DNA from: Prevotella sp.
GTDB lineage: Bacteria > Bacillota > Clostridia > Oscillospirales > Ruminococcaceae
DNA: 24,638 nucleotides
Assembly: GCA_023663025.1 (NCBI GenBank)
Contig: JAMPIC010000002.1
Location: forward strand, 1 to 24,638
Direction: 5' to 3'
Below are positions 1 through 6,768 of the stretch, in pieces (position 1 is the first letter of the stretch; the number at the start of each line of letters is the position of its first letter). The notes beneath the pieces were generated by a model. It worked only from the letters and a program-made list of their open reading frames with translations. It was not told the origin of the DNA and searched no databases. Both the position numbers and the translations under genes were made by a program.

Positions 1-23
1 CTTTGCGGAGCTCTTGAACGATT

Positions 24-142
24 TGCGCCTGCGGGCGCAGGAAAGGAGTTTCGCCCTCTGCGGAGGGCGACCAAAGGGCTCTGCCCTTTGGAAACTCGCA
101 GCCTTGAAAGGCTGGCGAACTTTTTAGTCGCGGCTTCGCCGC
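24..142. repeat. Array of five short GC-rich hairpins (repeat family B)
   Basis: Five successive inverted repeats are visible: CCTGCG/CGCAGG (28-41), CGCCCTC/GAGGGCG (52-69), CCAAAGGGC/GCCCTTTGG (71-91), CAGCC/GGCTG (99-114) and GCGGC/GCCGC (130-142). The last 33 bases (110-142) recur exactly, in opposite orientation, at 24606-24638. The element lies just downstream of the PBP2 gene when read on the minus strand, and the distal copy lies just downstream of the fusion gene on the plus strand, so both copies have the same orientation relative to the gene they follow. No protein is supported here; open frames crossing it are composed of repeat sequence. It is probably a non-coding dispersed palindromic element of REP or MITE type. 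Confidence 0.8.
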
Positions 143-192
143 CCAGTGTTTCTTACTCGTTCTGTAAACAACAATTTATTGCTCCCCCCGTA

Positions 193-2262
193 TCAGTCCG
201 CAAGTCCTGCCATTACCGCTTCGTCCGTTACGATCACGGGCTTGGGTACAACATAGCTTTTATCATAATACGCCTCAATAAGCTGTCTTATCATGAATTT
301 GGAATATTCTCCGTGTTCCACCATTCCCGAAAAGGCTATCTCGGGATCGTCCGCCGGATAAAAGCCTATGAACGCGGAGCTTGTATCGTCCGCCGACGTA
401 ACCTGCGGAGTACCCGTTTTTATCGCCGCTTCTTTCGGAAGATCCGTCAGCAGATAGGGCGTATAGTAATCCTTCTGCGTGGGATAGCTGTACTGGAGAA
501 AAGCCGCCGCCTGTTTCATTCCCTGCGTTACAAGGCTGAAAGTCTCTCCCGTGTTGTCGGGAATGGTCAGCGTGACCTGCGGCTCGGACTTTGAAACAAG
601 CTCCTCCATATTGTAGGTGTAAACGCTGTCCACAATATGCGGCTGATACCTGACGCCCTTGTTTGCGATAGTGCTCGCCTGCACCGCCATCTGCAAAGGC
701 GTTACCGCTGTTTCGGACTGTCCTATGGCGACCTGCACCACAAGTCCCGCCTGCCACTCTAAGTTAGCCTGTTGCATGGTATCGGGAGTGGCTATCTTTC
801 CCTTTGCGCCGCCCGTTTCAAGGCAGCATTCGTCTCCCAGACCGTACATATTCGCGTACTTTTCAATGGTGTAGGGTCCCATAAGTCTGCCCACCTCGTA
901 GAAAAAGATGTTGCAGGACTTTTCTATCGCAGTGATAACGTTTATTCCGCCATGCCAGCCGGTGCATTTGGGCTGATAGTCGTCCCAGTAGGTGTACTTG
1001 TTTCCGCAGGAAATTATGGTGTTCCTGTTGATGTAGCCCTCATTCAGCGCGGCTGTCGCGGTGACTGTCTTAAAGGTAGAGCCGGGACGGTACAGACCGT
1101 TGGTCGCCCTGTTCACCAGCGGAGTATTCTCGCGGCTTATCACCGAGGCGTAGTCGGTAAGGTAATCGTTAAGGTCGTAGGTGGGAGCTGTGGCGGCGGC
1201 AAGAAGCGCACCCGTTTTAACGTCCAGCACCACTATTGCCCCCGCGTCGGCGTTCTCGCCCTTTTTGTTGCGCGAGGTCTGATTGTTCAGCCAGAGAATG
1301 TGGTTTTCCAGGATTTCCTGCACCTTGCGCTGATAGTCCATGTCAAGGGTAAGCTTGACGGTGTTTCCGGGTACGGCTTCCTCCGTTACCATATCCGACA
1401 CCACCGCGCCGTTGAGAAGCTCCAGCGTGCGCGTGCCTTTCGTGCCGCGAAGCACGCTCTCCATAGCCTTTTCGATACCCGACTTTCCGATAACGTCGTT
1501 AAGCGCGTAGCCGTTCTCCTTGTTCTCCTCGTATTCCTCCGCGTTTATCGCGCCCACAGTGCCGATAAGGTGGGGAGCAACGTCCCCCGCCTCGTAGACC
1601 CTTATGGCTTCCTCAACGATGTCCATGCCGTCAAGGGTGTAGGCGGCTTCTTTCAGGCGGACTACCGTATCCATGGGAATGTCCTCCGCAAAGGTATAGC
1701 GGTTGGACAGGGAGAAGCTCCTTATAAACATTTCGTACCGTATGCCCGCGATAATGCGTTTCTCCTCCTCGGAAAGACTTTCGTCGACGCCGTACCGTTT
1801 GTACATTTCCGCAAGGCAGTCCTCGGCGGTGGCGTAGTGCTGCAGCTCGATATTTTTTCTCAGCTTGATAGCGTCGCTGTCCCGCGCTTCGAGATAGCTG
1901 TAGGGACGGCTTCTCGTTATGGGGAGATCGTCTATCCAAGCCACGCCGTCCTCGCCGAGAAGCCTTGCAATGCCGAGAATAACGCGGTTCATGCCCTCGT
2001 TGTCGGAGGGGAAGAAAGCCTTTTCGATAACCACGTTAAAGCCTGTTTTGTTGCTGACGATCTCGTTTCCGTTCACGTCCACGATCTCGCCGCGGGGGGA
2101 GGTTATTATCTGTGACGCCTGACGGGTGGTCTTTGCTTTTTCGAGGTATTCCGCGCCGTCTACCACCTGTATTTTCATCAGATCCACAGCGCACAGCCCC
2201 ATAGCTCCCAGAATGATTATAAAAAAGAACGCGGCTCTCAGACGTTCAAAAAATTTGTGCAT
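193..2262 (-). CDS. mrdA: Penicillin-binding protein 2, elongasome transpeptidase (class B PBP)
   Basis: Class B PBP of 689 residues that cross-links peptidoglycan during lateral wall growth. One N-terminal membrane anchor lies at about residues 10-29, followed by a PBP dimer/pedestal region containing SPRGEI near residue 54. The C-terminal transpeptidase domain has all three catalytic motifs: STFK with nucleophile S395 and K398, SCN at 449-451, and KTGT at 615-618. Length is normal for Firmicutes PBP2. The ATG is preceded by an AAAGGAA site at about 9 nt. It is the last gene of mreB-mreC-mreD-mrdA, 60 nt after mreD, which favours the elongasome PBP2 over the division or sporulation paralogues (FtsI, SpoVD). 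No rodA is present in the window. The hairpin array at 24-142 follows the stop and may act as a 3' end element. Confidence 0.93.
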   Translation of the reverse strand: MHKFFERLRAAFFFIIILGAMGLCAVDLMKIQVVDGAEYLEKAKTTRQASQIITSPRGEIVDVNGNEIVSNKTGFNVVIEKAFFPSDNEGMNRVILGIARLLGEDGVAWIDDLPITRSRPYSYLEARDSDAIKLRKNIELQHYATAEDCLAEMYKRYGVDESLSEEEKRIIAGIRYEMFIRSFSLSNRYTFAEDIPMDTVVRLKEAAYTLDGMDIVEEAIRVYEAGDVAPHLIGTVGAINAEEYEENKENGYALNDVIGKSGIEKAMESVLRGTKGTRTLELLNGAVVSDMVTEEAVPGNTVKLTLDMDYQRKVQEILENHILWLNNQTSRNKKGENADAGAIVVLDVKTGALLAAATAPTYDLNDYLTDYASVISRENTPLVNRATNGLYRPGSTFKTVTATAALNEGYINRNTIISCGNKYTYWDDYQPKCTGWHGGINVITAIEKSCNIFFYEVGRLMGPYTIEKYANMYGLGDECCLETGGAKGKIATPDTMQQANLEWQAGLVVQVAIGQSETAVTPLQMAVQASTIANKGVRYQPHIVDSVYTYNMEELVSKSEPQVTLTIPDNTGETFSLVTQGMKQAAAFLQYSYPTQKDYYTPYLLTDLPKEAAIKTGTPQVTSADDTSSAFIGFYPADDPEIAFSGMVEHGEYSKFMIRQLIEAYYDKSYVVPKPVIVTDEAVMAGLAD

Positions 2263-2322
2263 AGCGTTATTTCCTTTCGGTGTTTGTTTCGTCCCCGCTG
2301 ATTTTGCGGACGTTCGGTTTTA

Positions 2323-2898
2323 TTATTCCCGCACAATATCGTCGGATTTTTCCTCGATGTAGCTTTCGTCGATAAGACCGAACCGTCTCGAAAGAAATCT
2401 TACAATAAAGAAAAACGGCACTGCGGCTATCACCGTGTAGATCATAACGGGAAGAAATTCCCGCGTAAAGATTTTTCCCGCGGAGTCGTATTCCCATATG
2501 GCGTAATAGAAAAAATAGTGTATCAGTCCCTGCGCCAGAACGGCAGCCGCGTTGAGCGCGACAATATTCACAATGTGCCGACGCATGAAAAAATGAAACA
2601 GCAGGGACGTCCCCAGACAGCACCACAGCATGATTATCCCGCTCAGACCTATAAGCGTGCCCTGCGCCGTGTCAAGAAGAAGTCCCGCCGCGCAGCCCAT
2701 TATCGCCGAGTCGAAAGGCTCTTCAAACATTGCGACGCACATCGCCGCCGGTATGACAAAAAGCGGCGTACGGAGCACGAACAGCTTCTGCGGCGCGGTC
2801 GTCATATATATATATGAGAGCACGGTCAGCAGAATGTAAAGTATCCATCTGATAACCGTGTTCCGTTTCTCTTTTTTTCTTTTTATATCTATGTTCAT
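2323..2898 (-). CDS. mreD: Rod shape-determining protein MreD
   Basis: Small integral membrane protein of 191 residues. A basic N-terminus (RKKEKR) is followed by about five hydrophobic segments, the last ending near residue 168, and then an acidic tail with EEKSDD. It has the size and hydrophobic pattern of MreD, which links MreC, RodA and PBP2 in the elongasome. Primary sequence is poorly conserved in this family, so the call rests largely on position: it starts 30 nt after the mreC stop and ends 60 nt before the PBP2 start. A GAGGT site lies 12 nt upstream of the ATG, a somewhat long spacing. Confidence 0.88.
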   Translation of the reverse strand: MNIDIKRKKEKRNTVIRWILYILLTVLSYIYMTTAPQKLFVLRTPLFVIPAAMCVAMFEEPFDSAIMGCAAGLLLDTAQGTLIGLSGIIMLWCCLGTSLLFHFFMRRHIVNIVALNAAAVLAQGLIHYFFYYAIWEYDSAGKIFTREFLPVMIYTVIAAVPFFFIVRFLSRRFGLIDESYIEEKSDDIVRE

Positions 2899-2928
2899 TT
2901 GTATTTCCGTACCTCATTTGAAGAAAGC

Positions 2929-3783
2929 TTATTCCGCAGGGGCACCCTGCTGTCCGTTGAAGCTTGTTATGACAAACACTGTGGAAACGTTGTCGGGGTC
3001 TATGGCGGGCTTGATGACCGCGTATTTGGACAGTCCGCTGTCCTCCATACCGACTTCGGTCACAGTTCCGATAAGCTGGTTCGCGGGGAAAGTCTCGCTG
3101 CCGGAGGTGACGATTATGTCCCCCTCTTTAACGTCGGCGGACTTGCTGATGTAGTTCATACGGCAGCAGCCGCCCTCGGCAAGCTCGTAGTCGCCCTCGA
3201 TTATGCCCGTCGCCTTTGTGCGGACTACCGTCACTCCCACAGCCGTCCTCGGCGAGTACAGGGTGCGCACCTTGCTGGTGCTGCGCGCCACGTCGTAGCA
3301 TATCCCCACAAGTCCCGAGGAGGTTATGACCGGGTCGTAGGGAGCAACGCCGTCGTCGCTGCCTTTGTCGATGGTAAAGGAATGATAGGGGTCGTTGGTG
3401 GTGCGGGCGATCACAGTGCAGGGGGGAGAGAAAACGTAGTCGTCGTACTCCTCTTTAAGCCCCAGCAGCACGCGGAGCTGCTCGTTCTCGCGGGTGATCT
3501 TGTCGTAGTCTATGATATCGTTGTAGATCTCGTTAAGGGTGTCTTTCAGCTCGATATTTTCCTTGTAGTATTTTTCCGCGTTGAAGAGCATATCCAAGGT
3601 GGAGGTCACTTTCTCGGATATTTGTGAGGAAAACTTCTGAAACGGCTCGAACAGAAAGCTGAACACCGACGCGCTGTCGGGGCTGTAGCCTCCCTGCGTA
3701 AGGGAATATATAGCCACTCCCAGTATCACAGCCATAAGCGCGGCAAGGATCTTAAATTTTGTGGTTTTGAAAAAATCCCTCAC
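2929..3783 (-). CDS. mreC: Rod shape-determining protein MreC (GTG start)
   Basis: MreC is the periplasm-side scaffold that connects MreB with the wall-synthesis enzymes. From the GTG at 3783 the protein has 284 residues: a short basic cytoplasmic tail, one membrane segment at about residues 9-28, a likely coiled coil at about 50-110 (rich in E, K, L and I), and a C-terminal beta-rich MreC domain. The frame is open further upstream to a TTG at 3813, which would give 294 residues. I chose GTG because AAAGGA lies 9 nt upstream of it and because MreC proteins typically start with a short (M/V)RDFF-like tail before the membrane segment. The gene starts 63 nt after mreB. Confidence 0.92.
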   Translation of the reverse strand: MRDFFKTTKFKILAALMAVILGVAIYSLTQGGYSPDSASVFSFLFEPFQKFSSQISEKVTSTLDMLFNAEKYYKENIELKDTLNEIYNDIIDYDKITRENEQLRVLLGLKEEYDDYVFSPPCTVIARTTNDPYHSFTIDKGSDDGVAPYDPVITSSGLVGICYDVARSTSKVRTLYSPRTAVGVTVVRTKATGIIEGDYELAEGGCCRMNYISKSADVKEGDIIVTSGSETFPANQLIGTVTEVGMEDSGLSKYAVIKPAIDPDNVSTVFVITSFNGQQGAPAE

Positions 3784-3792
3784 CGCAGATGT

Positions 3793-3798
3793 TCCTTT
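3793..3798 (-). promoter_or_regulatory. Ribosome binding site that decides the mreC start
   Basis: AAAGGA on the minus strand, 9 nt before the GTG at 3781-3783. The in-frame TTG at 3811-3813 lacks a comparable site, so the shorter MreC is preferred. Confidence 0.65.
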
Positions 3799-3846
3799 CC
3801 GAAATGTTGACAAAAATCCGGCTTGATGTAAAAATTAAAAAGCATT

Positions 3847-4863
3847 TTAATAGTATTTTGAATCGTCGTTAAGCACCTCGCGGAGTCTCTCGATGTCCTC
3901 CAGAACCTTGCCCGTGCCGTCGGCAACGCAGTCGAGGGGAGTTTCCGCAACGTTTACGGGCATACCCGTCTCCTTGTTGATGAGCTTGTCAAGACCGCGT
4001 ATGAGCGCTCCGCCGCCCGCAAGGGTAATGCCCTGGTCGATGATATCCGCCGCAAGCTCCGGGGGAGTTTTCTCCAGCGTGACCTTGATAGCCTCCACAA
4101 CGTTGGAAAGGGGTTCGGCGAGAGCCTCCCGTATTTCCGCGGAGGTAACGTTTATATTTTCGGGGAGACCGTTAAGCAGGTTTCTTCCCTTTATTTCCAT
4201 ATCGGTTTCCTGCTCCATGGGAAAAGCCGAACCGATGGCGATCTTGACGTTCTCGGCGGTGCGCTCGCCTATGAGCAGATTGTATTTTTTCTTGATATAG
4301 CTGATTATGGCTGTGTCGAACGCGTCGCCAGCCACTCTTACGGAACGGGAGGTAACTATGCCGCCCAGAGAGATCACCGCCACCTCGGAAGTGCCGCCTC
4401 CGATATCCACGATCATCGAGCCTTGGGGTTCGGAAACGGGCAGACCCGCTCCTATCGCGGCGGCCATGGGTTCTTCGATAATGTTTACCTTTTTGGCTCC
4501 CGCGTTTTCGGCAGCCTCCTTAACGGCGCGCCTTTCAACGGCTGTAACTCCCGAGGGAATGCATATGATAACGTGCGCCTTTGCGAACATAGAGCCTTTG
4601 AGAGCCTTCTTGATAAATTCCTGAAGCATGGTGGTGGTTATCTCGAAGTCGGCTATAACGCCGTCCTTGAGGGGTCTTACGGCGACGATTGAGCCGGGTG
4701 TGCGTCCGATAACGTCCTTGGCTTCCTGACCCACATACTTGGCGCGGTCTGTGCGGGTATCCACAGCCACGACCGACGGTTCGCGGATAATTATGCCTTT
4801 TCCTCTCATATATACAAGGGTATTCGCCGTACCCAGGTCTATGCCTATTTCCTTAGTAAACAT
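3847..4863 (-). CDS. mreB: Rod shape-determining protein MreB, bacterial actin
   Basis: Actin-fold ATPase of 338 residues that forms membrane-associated filaments guiding lateral wall synthesis. The nucleotide-binding motifs are intact: phosphate-1 loop DLGTANT at 9-15, phosphate-2 loop VDIGGGTSEV near 152-161, and the adenosine-binding AGGGAL at 282-287. EEPMAAAIG near 130-138 is also typical of MreB/Mbl. Length is normal. The ATG has a strong GGAGG site at 4871-4875, 7 nt upstream. It heads the mreBCD-mrdA operon and has its own predicted promoter. Mbl or MreBH paralogues are alternatives by sequence alone, but the operon fits mreB. Confidence 0.96.
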   Translation of the reverse strand: MFTKEIGIDLGTANTLVYMRGKGIIIREPSVVAVDTRTDRAKYVGQEAKDVIGRTPGSIVAVRPLKDGVIADFEITTTMLQEFIKKALKGSMFAKAHVIICIPSGVTAVERRAVKEAAENAGAKKVNIIEEPMAAAIGAGLPVSEPQGSMIVDIGGGTSEVAVISLGGIVTSRSVRVAGDAFDTAIISYIKKKYNLLIGERTAENVKIAIGSAFPMEQETDMEIKGRNLLNGLPENINVTSAEIREALAEPLSNVVEAIKVTLEKTPPELAADIIDQGITLAGGGALIRGLDKLINKETGMPVNVAETPLDCVADGTGKVLEDIERLREVLNDDSKYY

Positions 4864-4942
4864 TTTTTAACCTCCAGTATTATTAAACGTCGGAAATTCA
4901 CAGCCGACGTGAAACTCGTCCGTAAAAATCGTCACATATACT

Positions 4943-4971
4943 ATTATATCACGGAAAAACCTTCTCTACAA
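4943..4971 (-). promoter_or_regulatory. Predicted sigma-A promoter of the mreB operon
   Basis: On the minus strand, TTGTAG (4966-4971) and a perfect TATAAT (4943-4948) are separated by exactly 17 nt. The start site would lie near 4936, giving a leader of about 70 nt before mreB. The surrounding DNA is A/T-rich. This would separate mre transcription from the upstream restriction-modification genes, although no terminator is visible between them. Confidence 0.7.
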
Positions 4972-5105
4972 GATTTTTTTAAACTTTTTTATCAAATTGT
5001 AATTTTTGTTTCCTTTTATAAACAATTTGTCCCGAAAGAGCTGTTTTTAGTGCAATCTTACCCTATAGGGGACAAATTTTCAAGTCGGCAAGGCTTCGAG
5101 GACGG

Positions 5106-5780
5106 TTATTTTTCAAGACTCTTCAATATTTTTTCCTTAATGCCGGGGATAGCCAGCAGCTCCGAAATAAAGAAATCCACGTTGTCGCGCGCGTCCGCTT
5201 TTCTTGCCGCGACGATATCGTCGTAGTCTATGCTTAAAATATCGCACAGTTCGCGTCCCGTCATAATATGTTCCCGCGTGAAAACGCCTTTGAAGCCCGT
5301 TTCGATACAATCCTTGTCCTCCTGATTAAAGCAGCAGATGTAATATTCCGTCACAAAGGGGATTCTCGCGCCGAACTTGACGGAATATTCCGCAAGCTGT
5401 TCCTGTTCCCCGCGGGCTTTTTTGGTATCGAACGTGTCGCCGTCCTTAAGCTCGATGATCTTGCACAAGCGTTTTTTCTGCACAAGAAAAACAAGCAGGT
5501 CGGGTTCATGCTTCGGAACGGTCAGTTTGCTTTTCTTTGCGGCGGCTTTTTTGCATACATACACACCGTCGGGCTGCGTTCCCTCCGTAACCGAATCGAT
5601 AAATCCGTCCAGATCCGAAATATTGTTTGTGCGGCATAAAATAATTTTTTCCAGTTCCGTTCCGTTGGAAATGACGGTCGCCTGAGCCTTTGACAAAAGC
5701 TGTCCCAGTTTTACGTTGTCAAAAAGTCTTATGTAGCCGCTGTTCTCGTCCCTGCGCCCTTTGGCGTTTCTTATTTTCAT
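5106..5780 (-). CDS. Putative type II restriction endonuclease (PD-(D/E)XK)
   Basis: Protein of 224 residues with no family I can name securely. A PD-(D/E)XK nuclease core is visible: PD at 93-94 followed by a hydrophobic strand, then ELK at 110-112 on the next strand, with D114 and a FDTKKARGEQ stretch (117-126). This gives D94...E110-x-K112, a spacing common in type II restriction enzymes. The start codon overlaps the methyltransferase stop as ATGA, so the two are translationally coupled. This context, with a beta-class DNA methyltransferase immediately upstream, is the main argument for a cognate nuclease. A GGGGAG site lies about 12 nt upstream. Recognition sequence cannot be read from the protein. 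It could instead be another PD-(D/E)XK nuclease, but that is less likely. Confidence 0.75.
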   Translation of the reverse strand: MKIRNAKGRRDENSGYIRLFDNVKLGQLLSKAQATVISNGTELEKIILCRTNNISDLDGFIDSVTEGTQPDGVYVCKKAAAKKSKLTVPKHEPDLLVFLVQKKRLCKIIELKDGDTFDTKKARGEQEQLAEYSVKFGARIPFVTEYYICCFNQEDKDCIETGFKGVFTREHIMTGRELCDILSIDYDDIVAARKADARDNVDFFISELLAIPGIKEKILKSLEK

Positions 5781-6454
5781 ATATCAATATTCTCCCCGTA
5801 TTCAATATCGCCGCCGATAAAATTTCTGCCGGTCTGCTTACATGCTTCAAAAACGGAGTACCCTCCCGCCGCCGGGTCGCAGACGAAATCGCCGTCGTCC
5901 GTCGTGGCTAAGATCAGCCGCTTCTGCAATTCGACGGGCTTTGAGTGGGCGTGCGTTTTAGGCGTCTTTTCGTCCCACACGTCGGGAATATTATGAATAG
6001 TCCAGGTGGCTTTGGCAAGCTTCGGCAGCTTCTGCGCCACAACGAGATATTCAGCCTGTCTGCGGGTTCTGTAACCCATACCGATCTTAAGCTTGTTCCA
6101 TGTTATCATGTCAACGGGTTCGAGACTCGTGCCGTTAAACCAGGACGTTACTCCCTCCACCAGATGGAATTTGTCCACCCACAAAAACAGGTAGCCGGAC
6201 GGATTCAGCACCCTGTTTATCTCGCGCAGAAACGCCGCTATTGTTTCGGCGGACATCTGTTCGAGAGCGGAGCGGGCTTTTCCTCTCTGCTTGCCCTCGT
6301 TTCCGTATTTCATTTTGTCGAGCACGCCGCGGTACTGAGGGTCGAAAAACACTACCTTCAGAGAATTGTCGTTTATCTTCCCCAGCAGCTCCATGCCGTC
6401 GCACTTGTTGCGAAAATTGGGCTTTACACCGGCGTTTTCCGCAATAACGTTCAT
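5777..6454 (-). CDS. Site-specific DNA methyltransferase, beta class (N6-adenine or N4-cytosine)
   Basis: SAM-dependent amino-methyltransferase of 225 residues, probably protecting host DNA from the adjacent nuclease. Catalytic motif IV is DPQY at 38-41 (a DPPY variant). Motif X-like HSKPVELQKRLI is at 170-181 and SAM-binding motif I, DPAAGGYSV, at 193-201. The order IV - specificity region - X/I is that of the beta class (DNA_methylase N4/N6 family). The region between (about 45-165) would hold target recognition. It is compact but all core motifs are present. A GGAGGAA site (6463-6469) lies 8 nt from the ATG. It starts 37 nt after the DUF4321 gene and overlaps the nuclease gene by 4 nt. Whether the product is N6-methyladenine or N4-methylcytosine cannot be decided here. 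Confidence 0.88.
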   Translation of the reverse strand: MNVIAENAGVKPNFRNKCDGMELLGKINDNSLKVVFFDPQYRGVLDKMKYGNEGKQRGKARSALEQMSAETIAAFLREINRVLNPSGYLFLWVDKFHLVEGVTSWFNGTSLEPVDMITWNKLKIGMGYRTRRQAEYLVVAQKLPKLAKATWTIHNIPDVWDEKTPKTHAHSKPVELQKRLILATTDDGDFVCDPAAGGYSVFEACKQTGRNFIGGDIEYGENIDI

Positions 6455-6491
6455 AAAATCAGTTCCTCCGTTTAATCCTCTCCCGCTCCCG

Positions 6492-6767
6492 TCACAGACT
6501 TTTGCAGGTCTTGTTATAGATAATAAGCGCGGCGATAATGCATATGATCTGCGCGGTGTTCACAGTCAGAGTAAACCCGAACGCAAGCCTGAACACTATC
6601 AGGTCAAGCACCAGCGGAGACCCCGTATCAAGCCCCACGGACATGGTATAGGCAAGCCAGGACAAAAACGGCACGCCCTCGCACAGTCTTGCCAGAACCG
6701 TCCCCAGAACTGTTCCCGCCAGCAGAAAAAACAAAAACGCTATCGTCCTTTTTATGTCCTTGCCCAT
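6492..6767 (-). CDS. DUF4321 family small membrane protein
   Basis: Small protein of 91 residues, mostly hydrophobic: a segment at about 9-26, a polar/amphipathic middle (RLCEGVPFLSW), a loop at 44-52, and a hydrophobic C-terminal segment at about 68-84. Sequence and neighbourhood match the DUF4321 proteins found in Clostridia next to cell-shape genes. Function is unknown. It starts 1 nt after the U32 gene stop with AGGAT just upstream, so it is part of the zapA-U32 transcript. In related clostridia this gene often lies close to radC and mreB; here the restriction-modification pair occupies that gap. Confidence 0.75.
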   Translation of the reverse strand: MGKDIKRTIAFLFFLLAGTVLGTVLARLCEGVPFLSWLAYTMSVGLDTGSPLVLDLIVFRLAFGFTLTVNTAQIICIIAALIIYNKTCKSL

Positions 6768-6768
6768 T

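Noticed and set aside
88..594. Plus-strand open frame starting inside the hairpin array
   Set aside because: The first part is repeat sequence and the rest is antisense to PBP2. It has no ribosome site.
772..2115. Long open frame on the plus strand, 447 codons
   Set aside because: It lies entirely opposite the PBP2 gene, which has all catalytic motifs and a ribosome binding site. The antisense translation has no recognisable domain and results from GC-biased codons.
3784..3813. TTG start ten codons upstream for MreC
   Set aside because: It has no good ribosome binding site, whereas the GTG at 3783 has AAAGGA at 9 nt and gives a typical MreC N-terminus.
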